Part shown: positions 56,338 through 64,000 of the stretch, piece by piece
Layout of the letters: the number at the start of each line of letters is the position of its first letter
How positions within the stretch are numbered: position 1 is the first letter of the stretch
DNA from: a bacterium
GTDB taxonomy: Bacteria; Desulfobacterota; JAPLJL01
Reading direction: 5' to 3'
NCBI GenBank assembly: GCA_028713675.1
Contig: JAQTNV010000015.1
Coordinates: 1-64,000, forward strand
DNA: 64,000 bases
Notes under the pieces: model-generated
The model's input: the letters and a program-made list of their open reading frames with translations, nothing else
The model's database searches: none
What the model was told of the DNA's origin: nothing
Program-made: the position numbers and the translations under genes

Positions 56338-57201
56338 TTATTTCCACACGGCGACAAGACGATTTTCTCCGGGAATCTCCAGATTTGCTTTCATTTCGGG
56401 CTGATCATTCCCGAAAAGCGCCCAGCTTCCCCGCCTTTCCTCGGCCCGGCACGCGATGTAGAAATGCGACATCGCGATGCCCATATCCACCAGCGAATAA
56501 TCCATCCCGGATTTGATCTGCGCGGGTTTCAGCCCCCGTTTTTCCGCCAGCGGCGGGACGAGAACCGCGTAAACGGCATCCTCGCGGACCACAAATCTCC
56601 AGGGCTGCAGATTGGCCCAGGAGGGGGCCACGCGCACGGCCTGGAATATTTTTTCCCAGCCGGAATATTTTCCGGGAATACTCGGCGGATGACCGTACTT
56701 TTCCGCGAAAAATATCTCCGGGATCGGCTTGCGTTTATAAAACCCGGCGGCGCGGCGGATCAGGCCTCCGACCGCGCTGTCCACCACGCCGGTGCTCTCG
56801 TACCCGAGCGGAGAGACCGCAACCATCCGCCAGGACGGTTCCAGTTTCAGCAGGGCGCGGATTTTTTTCTCGGCGAAAAAAGCCCCGATCCAGCAGGTCC
56901 CGAGGCCGAGGGAAGTCGCCTTCAGGATCACCTGCTCGCCCCGGTAGCCCGCTTCGATGAGAAAATGGGGCCTCTCCCGGGCCGCCAGGACAAAATACAT
57001 CGGGGCATTGAAAACCTTGCCGCCCATGGTCTCCAGGTACCGCCTCATTATTTCGCCGTCCACTGGGATGGCTTTCACCTCGACATCCGCCAGGGTCTCG
57101 GGAACATAATTCATTACCTGGTCGGACTTCTCTTTTTCTACCGCCCGCTTCTCATACTTCCTCACGCTATACCTGCGCGCAATCGAGTTATACAACAGCA
57201 T
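56338..57201 (-). CDS. Nitroreductase-family flavoprotein (TM1586-like)
   Basis: The product (287 residues) begins MLLYNSIARRYSVRKYEKR, the usual nitroreductase opening with the FMN-binding arginines. It has LIEAGYRGEQVILKATSLGLGTCWIGAFF, and in its second half APSWANLQPWRFVV and YSLVDMGIAMSHFYIACR. Two nitroreductase-like halves in one chain fit the TM1586_NiRdase type. ATG 57201 was chosen because AGGAGA lies 6 nt upstream; a start ten codons earlier is possible. It probably binds FMN and reduces an unknown substrate. It is transcribed with the small repeat protein downstream. Confidence 0.87.
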   Translation of the reverse strand: MLLYNSIARRYSVRKYEKRAVEKEKSDQVMNYVPETLADVEVKAIPVDGEIMRRYLETMGGKVFNAPMYFVLAARERPHFLIEAGYRGEQVILKATSLGLGTCWIGAFFAEKKIRALLKLEPSWRMVAVSPLGYESTGVVDSAVGGLIRRAAGFYKRKPIPEIFFAEKYGHPPSIPGKYSGWEKIFQAVRVAPSWANLQPWRFVVREDAVYAVLVPPLAEKRGLKPAQIKSGMDYSLVDMGIAMSHFYIACRAEERRGSWALFGNDQPEMKANLEIPGENRLVAVWK

Positions 57202-57409
57202 CTCGTTTCTCCTGTCATTAGTTCCGTTCATAAAACCATCCCGGGATCAATGCCTGACCGCAGATCATGGCCGCCGTTTTTTCAGCTATCAGATCCCTGG
57301 TTTAAAAGATTTCTTGACAATCGGTTCTCAACCCAATTAATCTTCATATAAGCATAAAAAAGCCGAAAAAGTAAATGTCGTCCGGAATTCTCTGGGGAGA
57401 TATAAATTT

Positions 57410-58738
57410 ATGAAAAGATTACCGGGATTAGGATCTAACATCAGCCGCCGAGATTTCCTGAGAATATCCCTGGCCGCCTCGGCGGCTTCCGTTGCCTGCC
57501 CCGCGTTCCTCACCGGCTGCGGAACCGAAGAAACCAAGAAATTGTATGTGATGAATACCACTCAAACCCAGGCCCACCTCAAGCTGGTCGAGTTCTATTC
57601 CCAGAAGGCCATTTTCGGCCCTCCCGCCTGCCAGGAGCTCCTCGACCTGGTGGTTCATCTTTACACCCCGGAAGAGGCGGAAATTGTTCAATATCTTCCC
57701 CTTATTTACGGGTTGACCGCCAGCGAAACAGCCAATGTGTCGGGTAAGCCCCTGGAAGAGGTCCAGGCTATCCTGACCAGTCTGGCGGAGGGCAAAAGGG
57801 CTGTAATCGTCCTGGGAGAAGGGGATATCATCAACCTGGGCCGTTACATGATTGGCAATGACCCGGAATCCTCCCCGGCCTTTGCCGCGCCCAAGGAACC
57901 CCTGCGATATGGGCTCTGGCCGATCGTGCCGGGAACATTTGAAATGATCCTGATGAGCGGCCAGGATGATGAATGGCACCGCCGATACGGGGAGCTTGCC
58001 GAAAAACTTTATAACACCGGTTATATCGCCGGTCTCCTGGACAATCCCATCAATGTTGTCCGGTACATCCCGGTCTATAAAACCATCAAATCTTCCCCCA
58101 TGGCCCTCCCTTCCGACCTTTTAACCGAGCTGATCAGGGAAAATTCCAGCTTCGCCGTGGGCTTCTGCGCCTGCCGCCAGTCCACCGGCTATTCCGGTCA
58201 CGACTGCGGCCTCCCCCGCGAGACCGACATGTCCACCGGGGCCCTGGCGGACTTCTTAGTCGCCCGGAATATCCAGCGCCGGATCGACCGTTCCGAAGCG
58301 CTGGACATAAAAATGCAGGCCAACGCCGCCGGGCTGGCTACTTTTACGATCAATGCCGATTTCGGCAAGCCCAACTACACCTGTTCCTGCTGCAAGTGCT
58401 GCTGCATCGTCCTCAGGTCCATTACTCAGTTCGGAGCCCCCGGCCTGATCGCTCCTCCCCATTTCCGTCCCCAGCGGGATCTAGATGCCTGCGTCCACTG
58501 CCTCCGCTGCCAGGAAAAATGCTTGATGGATGCCCACGTCTATCAGGGTGACGGTGTCTGGCAATACCGCGCGGAGCGCTGCATCGGCTGCGGGGTCTGC
58601 GCTTCGGTCTGCCCGAAAAATGCAATTACTATGGAAGCGGTCCCGAATTATGTCCCTCCGCCTCCGACTTATATGAACATGGCCATGCAGATTGCCCCAC
58701 ATTACGCCAAGCATCTGAAGCAATTTACCGGGACCTGA
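57410..58738 (+). CDS. Tat-exported 4Fe-4S ferredoxin-domain protein
   Basis: The 442-residue product has a twin-arginine signal (ISRRDFLRISLAASAASVACPAF) with a lipobox-like LTGC. The middle is a novel-looking helical domain with CACRQSTGYSGHDCGLP. A dense cysteine cluster CSCCKCCC follows near residue 330. The C-terminus has two [4Fe-4S] motifs, CVHCLRCQEKC and CIGCGVCASVCP, and a proline-rich tail. It is therefore a periplasmic or membrane-attached iron-sulfur electron carrier. No catalytic partner is encoded next to it, and no named family is recognised for the N-terminal part. A heptamer array and a terminator follow. Confidence 0.8.
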   Translation: MKRLPGLGSNISRRDFLRISLAASAASVACPAFLTGCGTEETKKLYVMNTTQTQAHLKLVEFYSQKAIFGPPACQELLDLVVHLYTPEEAEIVQYLPLIYGLTASETANVSGKPLEEVQAILTSLAEGKRAVIVLGEGDIINLGRYMIGNDPESSPAFAAPKEPLRYGLWPIVPGTFEMILMSGQDDEWHRRYGELAEKLYNTGYIAGLLDNPINVVRYIPVYKTIKSSPMALPSDLLTELIRENSSFAVGFCACRQSTGYSGHDCGLPRETDMSTGALADFLVARNIQRRIDRSEALDIKMQANAAGLATFTINADFGKPNYTCSCCKCCCIVLRSITQFGAPGLIAPPHFRPQRDLDACVHCLRCQEKCLMDAHVYQGDGVWQYRAERCIGCGVCASVCPKNAITMEAVPNYVPPPPTYMNMAMQIAPHYAKHLKQFTGT

Positions 58739-58743
58739 AAACA

Positions 58744-58822
58744 TAAGCAGTAAGCAGTAGACAGTAAGTAGCAAAACAAGTAACAAGTAACAAGCAACAA
58801 GTAGCAGGTAACAGATAACAGG
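58744..58822. repeat. Heptamer array (AAGTAAC type)
   Basis: Units AAGCAGT, AAGCAGT, AGACAGT and AAGTAGC, then AAGTAAC, AAGTAAC, AAGCAAC, AAGTAGC, AGGTAAC and AGATAAC run directly behind the ferredoxin gene and end at its terminator. Confidence 0.75.
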
Positions 58823-58824
58823 TT

Positions 58825-58854
58825 AAAGACCGGGCATGATGTCCGGTCTTTTGT
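58825..58854 (+). terminator. Rho-independent terminator of the Tat-ferredoxin gene
   Basis: AAAGACCGG and CCGGTCTTT form a 9-bp perfect stem with a 9-nt loop, followed by TTGTTTT. Confidence 0.85.
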
Positions 58855-58897
58855 TTTCCTGAAGGCCAGCGGATAAGCACTAGGCACCTAAGAGTTA

Positions 58898-59044
58898 AAC
58901 CCGAAAAATGCAGTTAGTATTTTAGAATATTATGTAGTTGTCCGATTTATCGGGCGATTTTGAAAACAGCCGATGAATCGGCAGACTACAAAAAAATACG
59001 TCCGCGAAGGACGAAAGAACGGATTCAATCACATTTTTCGGGTT
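58898..59044. repeat. Nested palindromic element (147 bp)
   Basis: Outer inverted repeats AACCCGAAAAATG (58898-58910) and CATTTTTCGGGTT (59032-59044) are perfect over 13 bp. Inside, TAGTTGTCCGATTTATCGG and CCGATGAATCGGCAGACTA form a second imperfect inverted pair, with a small GTCCGCGAAGGAC hairpin beside it. It is non-coding and looks like a MITE or other mobile palindrome. It lies in the 549-bp gene-free gap 58739-59287. Confidence 0.6.
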
Positions 59045-59054
59045 AAAAGCGAGA

Positions 59055-59215
59055 TTGCTTCGCTGCCGCTCGCAATGGCAACCCAAAGGAATAAATCGAG
59101 ATTCTTCCCTCGACCATTCTCGGGACAAGTCGCCAGAGGCTCAGAATGACAGATTTAAGCGGCGGTCGTAAAAGCGGGATTCTTCTCCCGCCGGCGGCGG
59201 GATCAGAATGACATA
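59055..59215. repeat. Two inverted copies of the dispersed GAATGACA repeat
   Basis: GAGATTCTTCCCTCGACC with CTCAGAATGACA (59099-59152), and GGGATTCTTCTCCCGCC with GATCAGAATGACA (59177-59213), look like the reverse complement of the family seen at 16221-16255 and 48225-48256. A further GCGGAGCGTCAGCGAAG lies at 59243-59260. No gene is present. Confidence 0.5.
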
Positions 59216-59287
59216 TTAAAACTGCGGTCGGCGGCTTGGGCAGCGGAGCGTCAGCGAAGTTGACTCGGCGGTCCGCGGTCGTTTCAA

Positions 59288-60688
59288 CTACTTCGATTCC
59301 AACAATTCAAAGAGCCTAAGGGCGCTGTCTGCCGCAAGTTCACCGCCGATGCCGTGCATCCCGGAGTCCGCGCTGCAGTGGTAGAGGTTCTTCACGCAGG
59401 GATCGGTCAGGAACGGGCGATCCGGGCCGACCTGGCCGACTTTCTGGGCGATCCCGATGACGTTGCCCCCCTCGCCGAACATGTTGTCGATCTCCCGGCT
59501 GGTGGTGAAACTCGTCCACATAATGTGTTTCTCGATGCCGGGATAGGCGATCTTGACCGCGTTGAACATGGAGTTTTCCAGCTTCTTGAACCAGGCGCTG
59601 TCCGGCTTTTCCGGCATCGGGTGCGTGCCGCCGCCGGCGATGATGAGCTGGCGCCCCTCCGGGCAGGCGGTCGGGTCCAGATTGGAAATCACCGGGCACA
59701 TCACGTCGGTCAGGACGTCGGCAATGATGCCGTCCCGGCGCTCCTGCTCCAGAACGCTGAGGTCGTCCCGGGAGATGAACATCACCATCTTCTCATCGGA
59801 AACTGGCTGTTTCAGGGCGATCCTCATCATCGAGACGCATTTGGAGTATTCATATTTGTCCAGGCGCGCGAGCACCTCGGAGCGATAATGCTCCCGGCCC
59901 ACCAGGAAATTGACCGTAGGCTTGTTGCCGGCATTGGAGATCACGATATCGGCGTCGACCTTTTTCCCATTTTCGAGGATGATCCCCCGGGCCCGGCCGT
60001 TTTCCACCGCGATGCTCTTGATTGGCGTGCTGAGGAAAACCTGACCGCCGTCGGTCTTGATGCTTTTGACATAGGCCTCGGGAACGCTGCCGGTGCCGCC
60101 GATGGGATAGCCGGTGGCCTTGTTCATGAGCATCTGCTTGGAGCAGAGGGCGTACTCGCCGACCGGGGTTTCCTGATCCGAAATGACGAAAAAGATGCCG
60201 GACAGAAGGCCGAAAACCGCGCGCACGGTCTCGTTTTTCGTGTACTCCTGCATCAGGGAATATACGCTCCGCTTGTCCCAGGCATCGTATTCTTCCGGCG
60301 GGATGCTCATGGCCTTGCCATAGAACTCCAGGATCTTACCGACCTCATCGGGAGGCAGGTTGAGTCCCTCTATATCCTTGGGGAAGCGAACCCGCTTGCC
60401 CTTGAAGTTGATGGTCGGCGCGGGCCGGGCGGCATAACTCCACTGCACCCAATCAGGCCGTCCGACCATACGCAGTACCTGCCCCAGGTTGCCCTTGTCG
60501 CAGTTGGCGATCAAGTGGCACCCGATATCAATTTTAAAGCCGTCTTTTTCGTAAGAAGCAAAACGCCCACCAATCAGCTTGTTTCTTTCATATAGAGAAA
60601 CCTCATAAGACCCGGTGTGCGCCAGGAGCGCACCTACGGCCGATCCGCCGATTCCGCTGCCGATAATTACCACTCTCTTTTTGCTCAT
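59288..60688 (-). CDS. FAD-dependent oxidoreductase, phytoene-desaturase-like
   Basis: The 466-residue product begins with an FAD-binding Rossmann motif, VVIIGSGIGGSAVGALLAHTGSYEVSLYERNKLIGGRFASYEKDG. It follows the pattern of the CrtI/NAD(P)-binding amine-oxidoreductase superfamily, with a later FAD region (MHGIGGELAADSALRLFELL) at the C-terminus. These enzymes oxidise or isomerise carotenoid precursors, amines or other lipophilic substrates; the true substrate is unknown. No carotenoid genes are nearby. GGAGGGGAAA precedes the ATG. Long repeat-rich gaps on both sides suggest a single-gene unit. Confidence 0.87.
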   Translation of the reverse strand: MSKKRVVIIGSGIGGSAVGALLAHTGSYEVSLYERNKLIGGRFASYEKDGFKIDIGCHLIANCDKGNLGQVLRMVGRPDWVQWSYAARPAPTINFKGKRVRFPKDIEGLNLPPDEVGKILEFYGKAMSIPPEEYDAWDKRSVYSLMQEYTKNETVRAVFGLLSGIFFVISDQETPVGEYALCSKQMLMNKATGYPIGGTGSVPEAYVKSIKTDGGQVFLSTPIKSIAVENGRARGIILENGKKVDADIVISNAGNKPTVNFLVGREHYRSEVLARLDKYEYSKCVSMMRIALKQPVSDEKMVMFISRDDLSVLEQERRDGIIADVLTDVMCPVISNLDPTACPEGRQLIIAGGGTHPMPEKPDSAWFKKLENSMFNAVKIAYPGIEKHIMWTSFTTSREIDNMFGEGGNVIGIAQKVGQVGPDRPFLTDPCVKNLYHCSADSGMHGIGGELAADSALRLFELLESK

Positions 60689-60748
60689 ATGTGCTTTCCC
60701 CTCCCGTTAAGTTTAATGATATTTTTTTCGGGGTCATTATAGCATTTG

Positions 60749-60840
60749 CGTCTATTGAGTCCATGAATCGCATGGGGCATAGAACATGGGGCATAAAGCA
60801 TGGGGCACAGAGCATGGGGCATGGGGCATGGAATATGGAA
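60749..60840. repeat. Nonamer unit followed by a perfect-period heptamer array
   Basis: GTCTATTGAGTCCATGA (60750-60766) is of the nonamer family. From 60771 to 60840 ten 7-bp units follow almost exactly: CATGGGG alternating with CATAGAA, CATAAAG and CACAGAG, then CATGGGG twice. It is the most regular array in the window and ends about 22 bp before the peptidase ATG. Confidence 0.8.
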
Positions 60841-60862
60841 AGAAACATCGCCGGGGATTAAG

Positions 60863-61426
60863 ATGGAAATGAAAATGGAATTCAACGGGATTGAATACGA
60901 GGTTTCCTACCGCCGGGTCAGATATGCCCGGGTAGAGCTTAAGACCGGAAAGCTCTTTCTGGTTCTGCCCCCCGGGAACGACCCCCAGGCCCTTCTGGAA
61001 AAACACAAAAACTGGATCTCCAAGAAAAAGAAATTCTTTGAAGAGTGCAGGAGTGATTCCGCCGGCAAACAGATTTCCATCCGAACCGAAGCGGAGTTCA
61101 GGGGGCTGGTCTTGTCCCTGGTTTCCCGGTTCGCCCTGGAGTTGGGGGTAACGGTAAACAAGGTTTCCTTCCGGAAGATGAAAACCAAATGGGGAGCCTG
61201 CTTTCCGGCGAAAAGGAACATCACTTTTAATTCCACCGTCAGGTATCTTCCCGACCGTCTCCTGGAATATATCGTCTTCCATGAGGTCGCCCATCTCTGG
61301 GAGAGAAATCACAACCGGAGATTCTGGAATTTAATCGCGGAGAAGTTCAACGACTACCGGGGATTTAAAAAGGAACTTGCTTCATATCTGTTTAGAATTA
61401 GGGAGCATGACGCAGAGGGCAAATAG
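60863..61426 (+). CDS. YgjP-like M48-type metallopeptidase
   Basis: From ATG 60863 the product has 187 residues with the YgjP (DUF45) pattern: a beta-rich start (IEYEVSYRRVRYARVELKTGKLFLVLPPG), KTKWGACFPAKRNITFN, and the zinc-binding HExxH in LEYIVFHEVAHLWERNHNRRFW, where a further downstream His may be the third ligand. It is predicted to be a cytoplasmic zinc-dependent hydrolase of unknown substrate. The frame extends upstream through the CATGGGG array, but that part is repeat-encoded; ATG 60863 with GGGGATTAAG before it is preferred. Confidence 0.88.
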   Translation: MEMKMEFNGIEYEVSYRRVRYARVELKTGKLFLVLPPGNDPQALLEKHKNWISKKKKFFEECRSDSAGKQISIRTEAEFRGLVLSLVSRFALELGVTVNKVSFRKMKTKWGACFPAKRNITFNSTVRYLPDRLLEYIVFHEVAHLWERNHNRRFWNLIAEKFNDYRGFKKELASYLFRIREHDAEGK

Positions 61427-61431
61427 CAAAC

Positions 61432-61482
61432 CGTTCATGGAGTCCATTGTGTCTATTGAGTCCATTACGTTTATAATGTCCG
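61432..61482. repeat. Short nonamer array
   Basis: GTTCATGGA, GTCCATTGT, GTCTATTGA and GTCCATTAC, then GTTTATAAT, run in 9-bp steps up to the start of the YchF-like gene. They belong to the family at 11644-11758 and 46506-46602. Confidence 0.65.
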
Positions 61483-61483
61483 C

Positions 61484-62509
61484 ATGAAAGTACACATTTT
61501 GGGCCTGCCCCAGGCCGGACAGCAGGAGTTTTTCAGTCTCTTAACCGGCGTCAAGCTCGACCTGATCCGTCTGAAACCCCTGGAGATACATCCGGGGGTG
61601 TGCGAGGTAAAAGACCCCCGCATCCAGAAGCTCTCGGAAATGTACCGGCCGAAAAAAACGACCTACGCCCGGATCGAATATTTTCTTCTGCCGGATTTTG
61701 CCTCCACCGGGCCGGCGAAAGCCCTGATTTTCAGCGAATTGAGAAAAACCGACGAGATTTGCTGGGTGGCGCGGTCGGAAAACGCCCAGGCCGAGATCGC
61801 GGATTTCGTCTCGGAAATGATCCTCAACGACCTGGCCGTCACGGAAAAGCGGCTCGAAACCATCAAACTGGAACAACGCCGGAAATTCCTAGAAGCGAAA
61901 GAAAAAGAAAAAGCCCTGATGGATTTATGTAAAAAAGAACTGGAAAACGAAACCCCTCTCCGGCAAATCACCTTCAACCCTGAGGATTTGAAAACCATCC
62001 GCGGTCTTAATTTCCTGACCCTGAAACCCTGGGTTTTCGTGATCAACGTGCCGGAAGACCAGCTGGCCGATGATTCTTCCGCCCGGAAGATCAGCGAAAA
62101 ATACGGTTATCCATGCCTTCAGGTCAGCGCCGGCCTGGAAGAAGAAATCAGCCGGTTGAGCGAATCCGAGCGGAAGGAATTCATGAAAGAGATGGGCATC
62201 TCCGAACCGGCATTGCACCAGATGACCCGCCTCGTTTTTGAGGGCCTGGGCCTGATCTCCTTCTTCACCGTGGGACAAGATGAAGTGCGCGCCTGGCCGA
62301 TCCGGAAAAACTCCCACGCCCCCGAAGCGGGGGGAGCCGTCCATTCAGATATCGAAAAAGGCTTTATCCGGGCGGAGCTGATCAAGTACCAGGACCTGGT
62401 CACGCTCGGAACGGAAGCCAAGGTGAAAGAAGCGGGCAAATTTTCCCTGAAAGGCAAGGATTATCTCGTTGAAGATGGAGATGTGTTGAATTTCAGATTC
62501 AACACATAA
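61484..62509 (+). CDS. YchF/OLA1-like protein with degenerate P-loop
   Basis: The 341-residue product clearly ends like YchF, with the TGS-like domain (VRAWPIRKNSHAPEAGGAVHSDIEKGFIRAELIKYQDLVTLGTEAKVKEAGKFSLKGKDYLVEDGDVLNFRFN). It also has the YchF helical insertion (VTEKRLETIKLEQRRKFLEAKEKEKALMD). The P-loop, normally GLPNVGKS, reads GLPQAGQQE, without the Lys and Ser that bind the phosphate and magnesium, and the G4 site is VINVPED. It therefore probably does not hydrolyse ATP or GTP. It may be a paralogue with a scaffold or ribosome-binding role. No active YchF is in the window. Confidence 0.88.
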   Translation: MKVHILGLPQAGQQEFFSLLTGVKLDLIRLKPLEIHPGVCEVKDPRIQKLSEMYRPKKTTYARIEYFLLPDFASTGPAKALIFSELRKTDEICWVARSENAQAEIADFVSEMILNDLAVTEKRLETIKLEQRRKFLEAKEKEKALMDLCKKELENETPLRQITFNPEDLKTIRGLNFLTLKPWVFVINVPEDQLADDSSARKISEKYGYPCLQVSAGLEEEISRLSESERKEFMKEMGISEPALHQMTRLVFEGLGLISFFTVGQDEVRAWPIRKNSHAPEAGGAVHSDIEKGFIRAELIKYQDLVTLGTEAKVKEAGKFSLKGKDYLVEDGDVLNFRFNT

Positions 62510-62577
62510 AACAAGGTCATGGGTGATAGGTTATGGTTAAGAGATAAGAAATGGCTACAGACCGCTGACCGCGTATC

Positions 62578-64000
62578 TTATGGACTAATCACAGGAACCG
62601 GAATATTTGCATTGCCAAAATAACCTATACCTAATTGACCATCGCCGTTATCCCCCCAGCATCTGATCGTATTATCAGTTAATCGAGCACAAGTGTGAAA
62701 ATATCCTGCATTTATCTCAACCGCTGTATTTATCCAAGACACAATAACCCCGAGCATTGAAGGGCCGTCCGTCCCATTCCCTAATTGACCATAATCGTTA
62801 TACCCCCAGCATCTCATAGTACTATCAGCCAATCTCGCACAGGTATGATGATATCCTAAGCTTATCTCAACCGCCGTGGTTATATCGGGAACGATCACAG
62901 GAGTATTACATGAATAAGCAGACGTCCCGCTCCCTAATTGACTAACATTGTTCATCCCCCAGCATCTGACAGAATTATCGGTTAACCTCGCGCAGGTGTG
63001 ATTATATCCAATACTTATTTCAGCGGCCGTGGTTATCCCGGATACGGTAACCGGGATATTTGAATTTGTATTCGTCCCATTGCCTAATTCACCATTATGG
63101 TTGGATCCCCAGCATTTGATGGTATTGTTATTTAAACGAGCACAAGTATGCTGCCCTCCTGCACTGATCTCGGCCGCCGAATTAATCCCGGATACGGAAA
63201 CCGGGATGTTTGAATCTATCCCCGTTCCATTCCCAAACTGACCTCCACCATTTTCCCCCCAGCATCTCATAGTATTATCAGCCAATCTCGCACAGGTGTG
63301 CAGCCATCCAGCGCTTATCTCAACGGCCATGGTTATCCCGGAAACATAAACCGGGATGTTTGAAGACGTCCACGTTCCATTTCCTAATTGACCATGGCTG
63401 TTATCTCCCCAGCAAGTAACGGTATTATTAGCTAACCTCGCACAGACATGATCTGATCCCGCGCTTATCTCGGCGGCTGTTGTTATCCCAAATACGGTAA
63501 CCGGGATATTTGAATTCGTATTCGTCCCATCACCTAATTGACCATACTCGTTATCTCCCCAGCAGCTAACGGTATTGTCGGCCAACCTCGCACAAGTGTG
63601 ATTATCTCCGGCACTTATCTCTGCCATAGTTGTTATCCCGGGGATCGTAACCGGGACATATAAACTTGATTTCGCCCCGTTCCCTAATTGACCATACTCG
63701 TTATCTCCCCAACAGCTAATGGTATTATCGGCCAACCTCGCACAGTTGTGAAAACCGTATCTTGCGCTTATCTCAACTGCCGTGGTTATCCCGGATACGA
63801 CAACAGGTGTGTTTGAAGCCATCCACGTCCCATCCCCCAATTCACCGTCATCGTTATGCCCCCAACAGCTGACGGTATTATCAACTAACCTTGCACAGGC
63901 GTGATCTGATCCCGCGCTTATCTCGGCAGCCGTTGTTATCCCAAATACGTTAAGCGGGATATTTGAATTCGTATTCGTCCCATCACCTAATTGACCATTA
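62578..64000 (-). CDS. RCC1-repeat protein, 5' part outside the window
   Basis: The frame is open from the right edge to the stop at 62578, at least 474 residues, made almost entirely of RCC1-type units of 50 residues (150 bp). The consensus is GITTAAEISAGxxHTCARLxDNTVxCWGxNxxGQLGNG, with at least nine units in the window. RCC1 repeats fold as seven-bladed propellers; bacterial members are often surface or secreted proteins of unknown role. Cys pairs (HTCARL and CWG) repeat in every unit and suggest disulfides in an exported protein. The DNA is more AT-rich than the average of the window. The start and any signal peptide are beyond base 64000. Confidence 0.85.
   Translation of the reverse strand, partial: NGQLGDGTNTNSNIPLNVFGITTAAEISAGSDHACARLVDNTVSCWGHNDDGELGDGTWMASNTPVVVSGITTAVEISARYGFHNCARLADNTISCWGDNEYGQLGNGAKSSLYVPVTIPGITTMAEISAGDNHTCARLADNTVSCWGDNEYGQLGDGTNTNSNIPVTVFGITTAAEISAGSDHVCARLANNTVTCWGDNSHGQLGNGTWTSSNIPVYVSGITMAVEISAGWLHTCARLADNTMRCWGENGGGQFGNGTGIDSNIPVSVSGINSAAEISAGGQHTCARLNNNTIKCWGSNHNGELGNGTNTNSNIPVTVSGITTAAEISIGYNHTCARLTDNSVRCWGMNNVSQLGSGTSAYSCNTPVIVPDITTAVEISLGYHHTCARLADSTMRCWGYNDYGQLGNGTDGPSMLGVIVSWINTAVEINAGYFHTCARLTDNTIRCWGDNGDGQLGIGYFGNANIPVPVISP

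Overview
The window looks like a chromosomal segment of a GC-rich, strictly anaerobic or microaerophilic Gram-negative bacterium. Evidence for this is a type IV pilus cluster in the order pilB-pilT-pilC-pilS-pilR, an energy-converting [NiFe] hydrogenase, an aldehyde ferredoxin oxidoreductase homologue, a dense block of oxygen-defence proteins (rubredoxin, flavodiiron protein, superoxide reductase, several rubrerythrins), many lipoproteins and a chaperone-usher pilus. A member of the Desulfobacterota or a neighbouring candidate phylum fits best; this is inference, because no rRNA gene is present.

Layout. 1-4167 (minus): an operon of ferredoxin, AOR-family oxidoreductase, BPL_N-like protein, cytochrome with a c-heme motif plus NarI-like membrane domain, and the start of a Rieske protein. 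4404-11564 (plus): pilBTCSR. 11799-15480 (plus): uvrB, a promoter, a 58-residue peptide gene and an MFS transporter. 15574-29966 (minus): a flavin reductase, a small monooxygenase-like protein, then a large hydrogenase operon read from 29966 downwards: FdhA/NuoG-like protein, sulfhydrogenase-like beta and gamma subunits, hyfB, hyfG, hyfC, hyfH, hyfE, hyfF, hyfI, a PhnD-like lipoprotein and a HycI-type protease. 30101-36545 (minus): the oxygen-defence island. 36917-45164 (minus): four unusual lipoproteins. 45641-47875 (plus): panB, panC, panD. 47984-50952 (plus): a small basic protein, a DUF502 protein, smpB overlapping ssrA (tmRNA), a small membrane protein and a PAP2 phosphatase. 50994-55728 (minus): an AT-rich chaperone-usher pilus island. 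55976-64000: a small strand-repeat protein, a nitroreductase, a Tat-exported ferredoxin, an FAD oxidoreductase, a YgjP-like metallopeptidase, a YchF-like protein without a P-loop and an RCC1-repeat protein running off the end.

The most striking object is the hydrogenase large subunit (22545-24227). Its reading frame is continuous except for two in-frame TGA codons, and these fall exactly on the two cysteines of the N-terminal CxxC nickel-binding motif, giving U-G-I-U. A perfect 7-bp stem with a 5-nt loop containing GU follows at 23486-23504, at a distance suitable for a bacterial SECIS. The C-terminal motif keeps cysteines (DPCFSC). This predicts a membrane-bound [NiFe] hydrogenase with two selenocysteine nickel ligands on the opposite side from the selenocysteine of classical [NiFeSe] enzymes. 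Its partners suggest a complex that links a soluble flavin/NAD(P)-type module to proton reduction and ion pumping; a processing protease in the same operon supports a real Ni-Fe site.

A second theme is intergenic structure. Many gaps carry degenerate arrays with a 7-bp period (word families such as CTATGCC, CATGGGG, GACCTAT, TACCTGC, AAGTAAC) or a 9-bp period (GTCTATTGT), often as two inverted arms. There are also MITE-like palindromic elements ending in TGCGGCTACC and copies of a short dispersed repeat around CATCCTGAGCG. No CRISPR array, tRNA, rRNA or insertion-sequence transposase was recognised.
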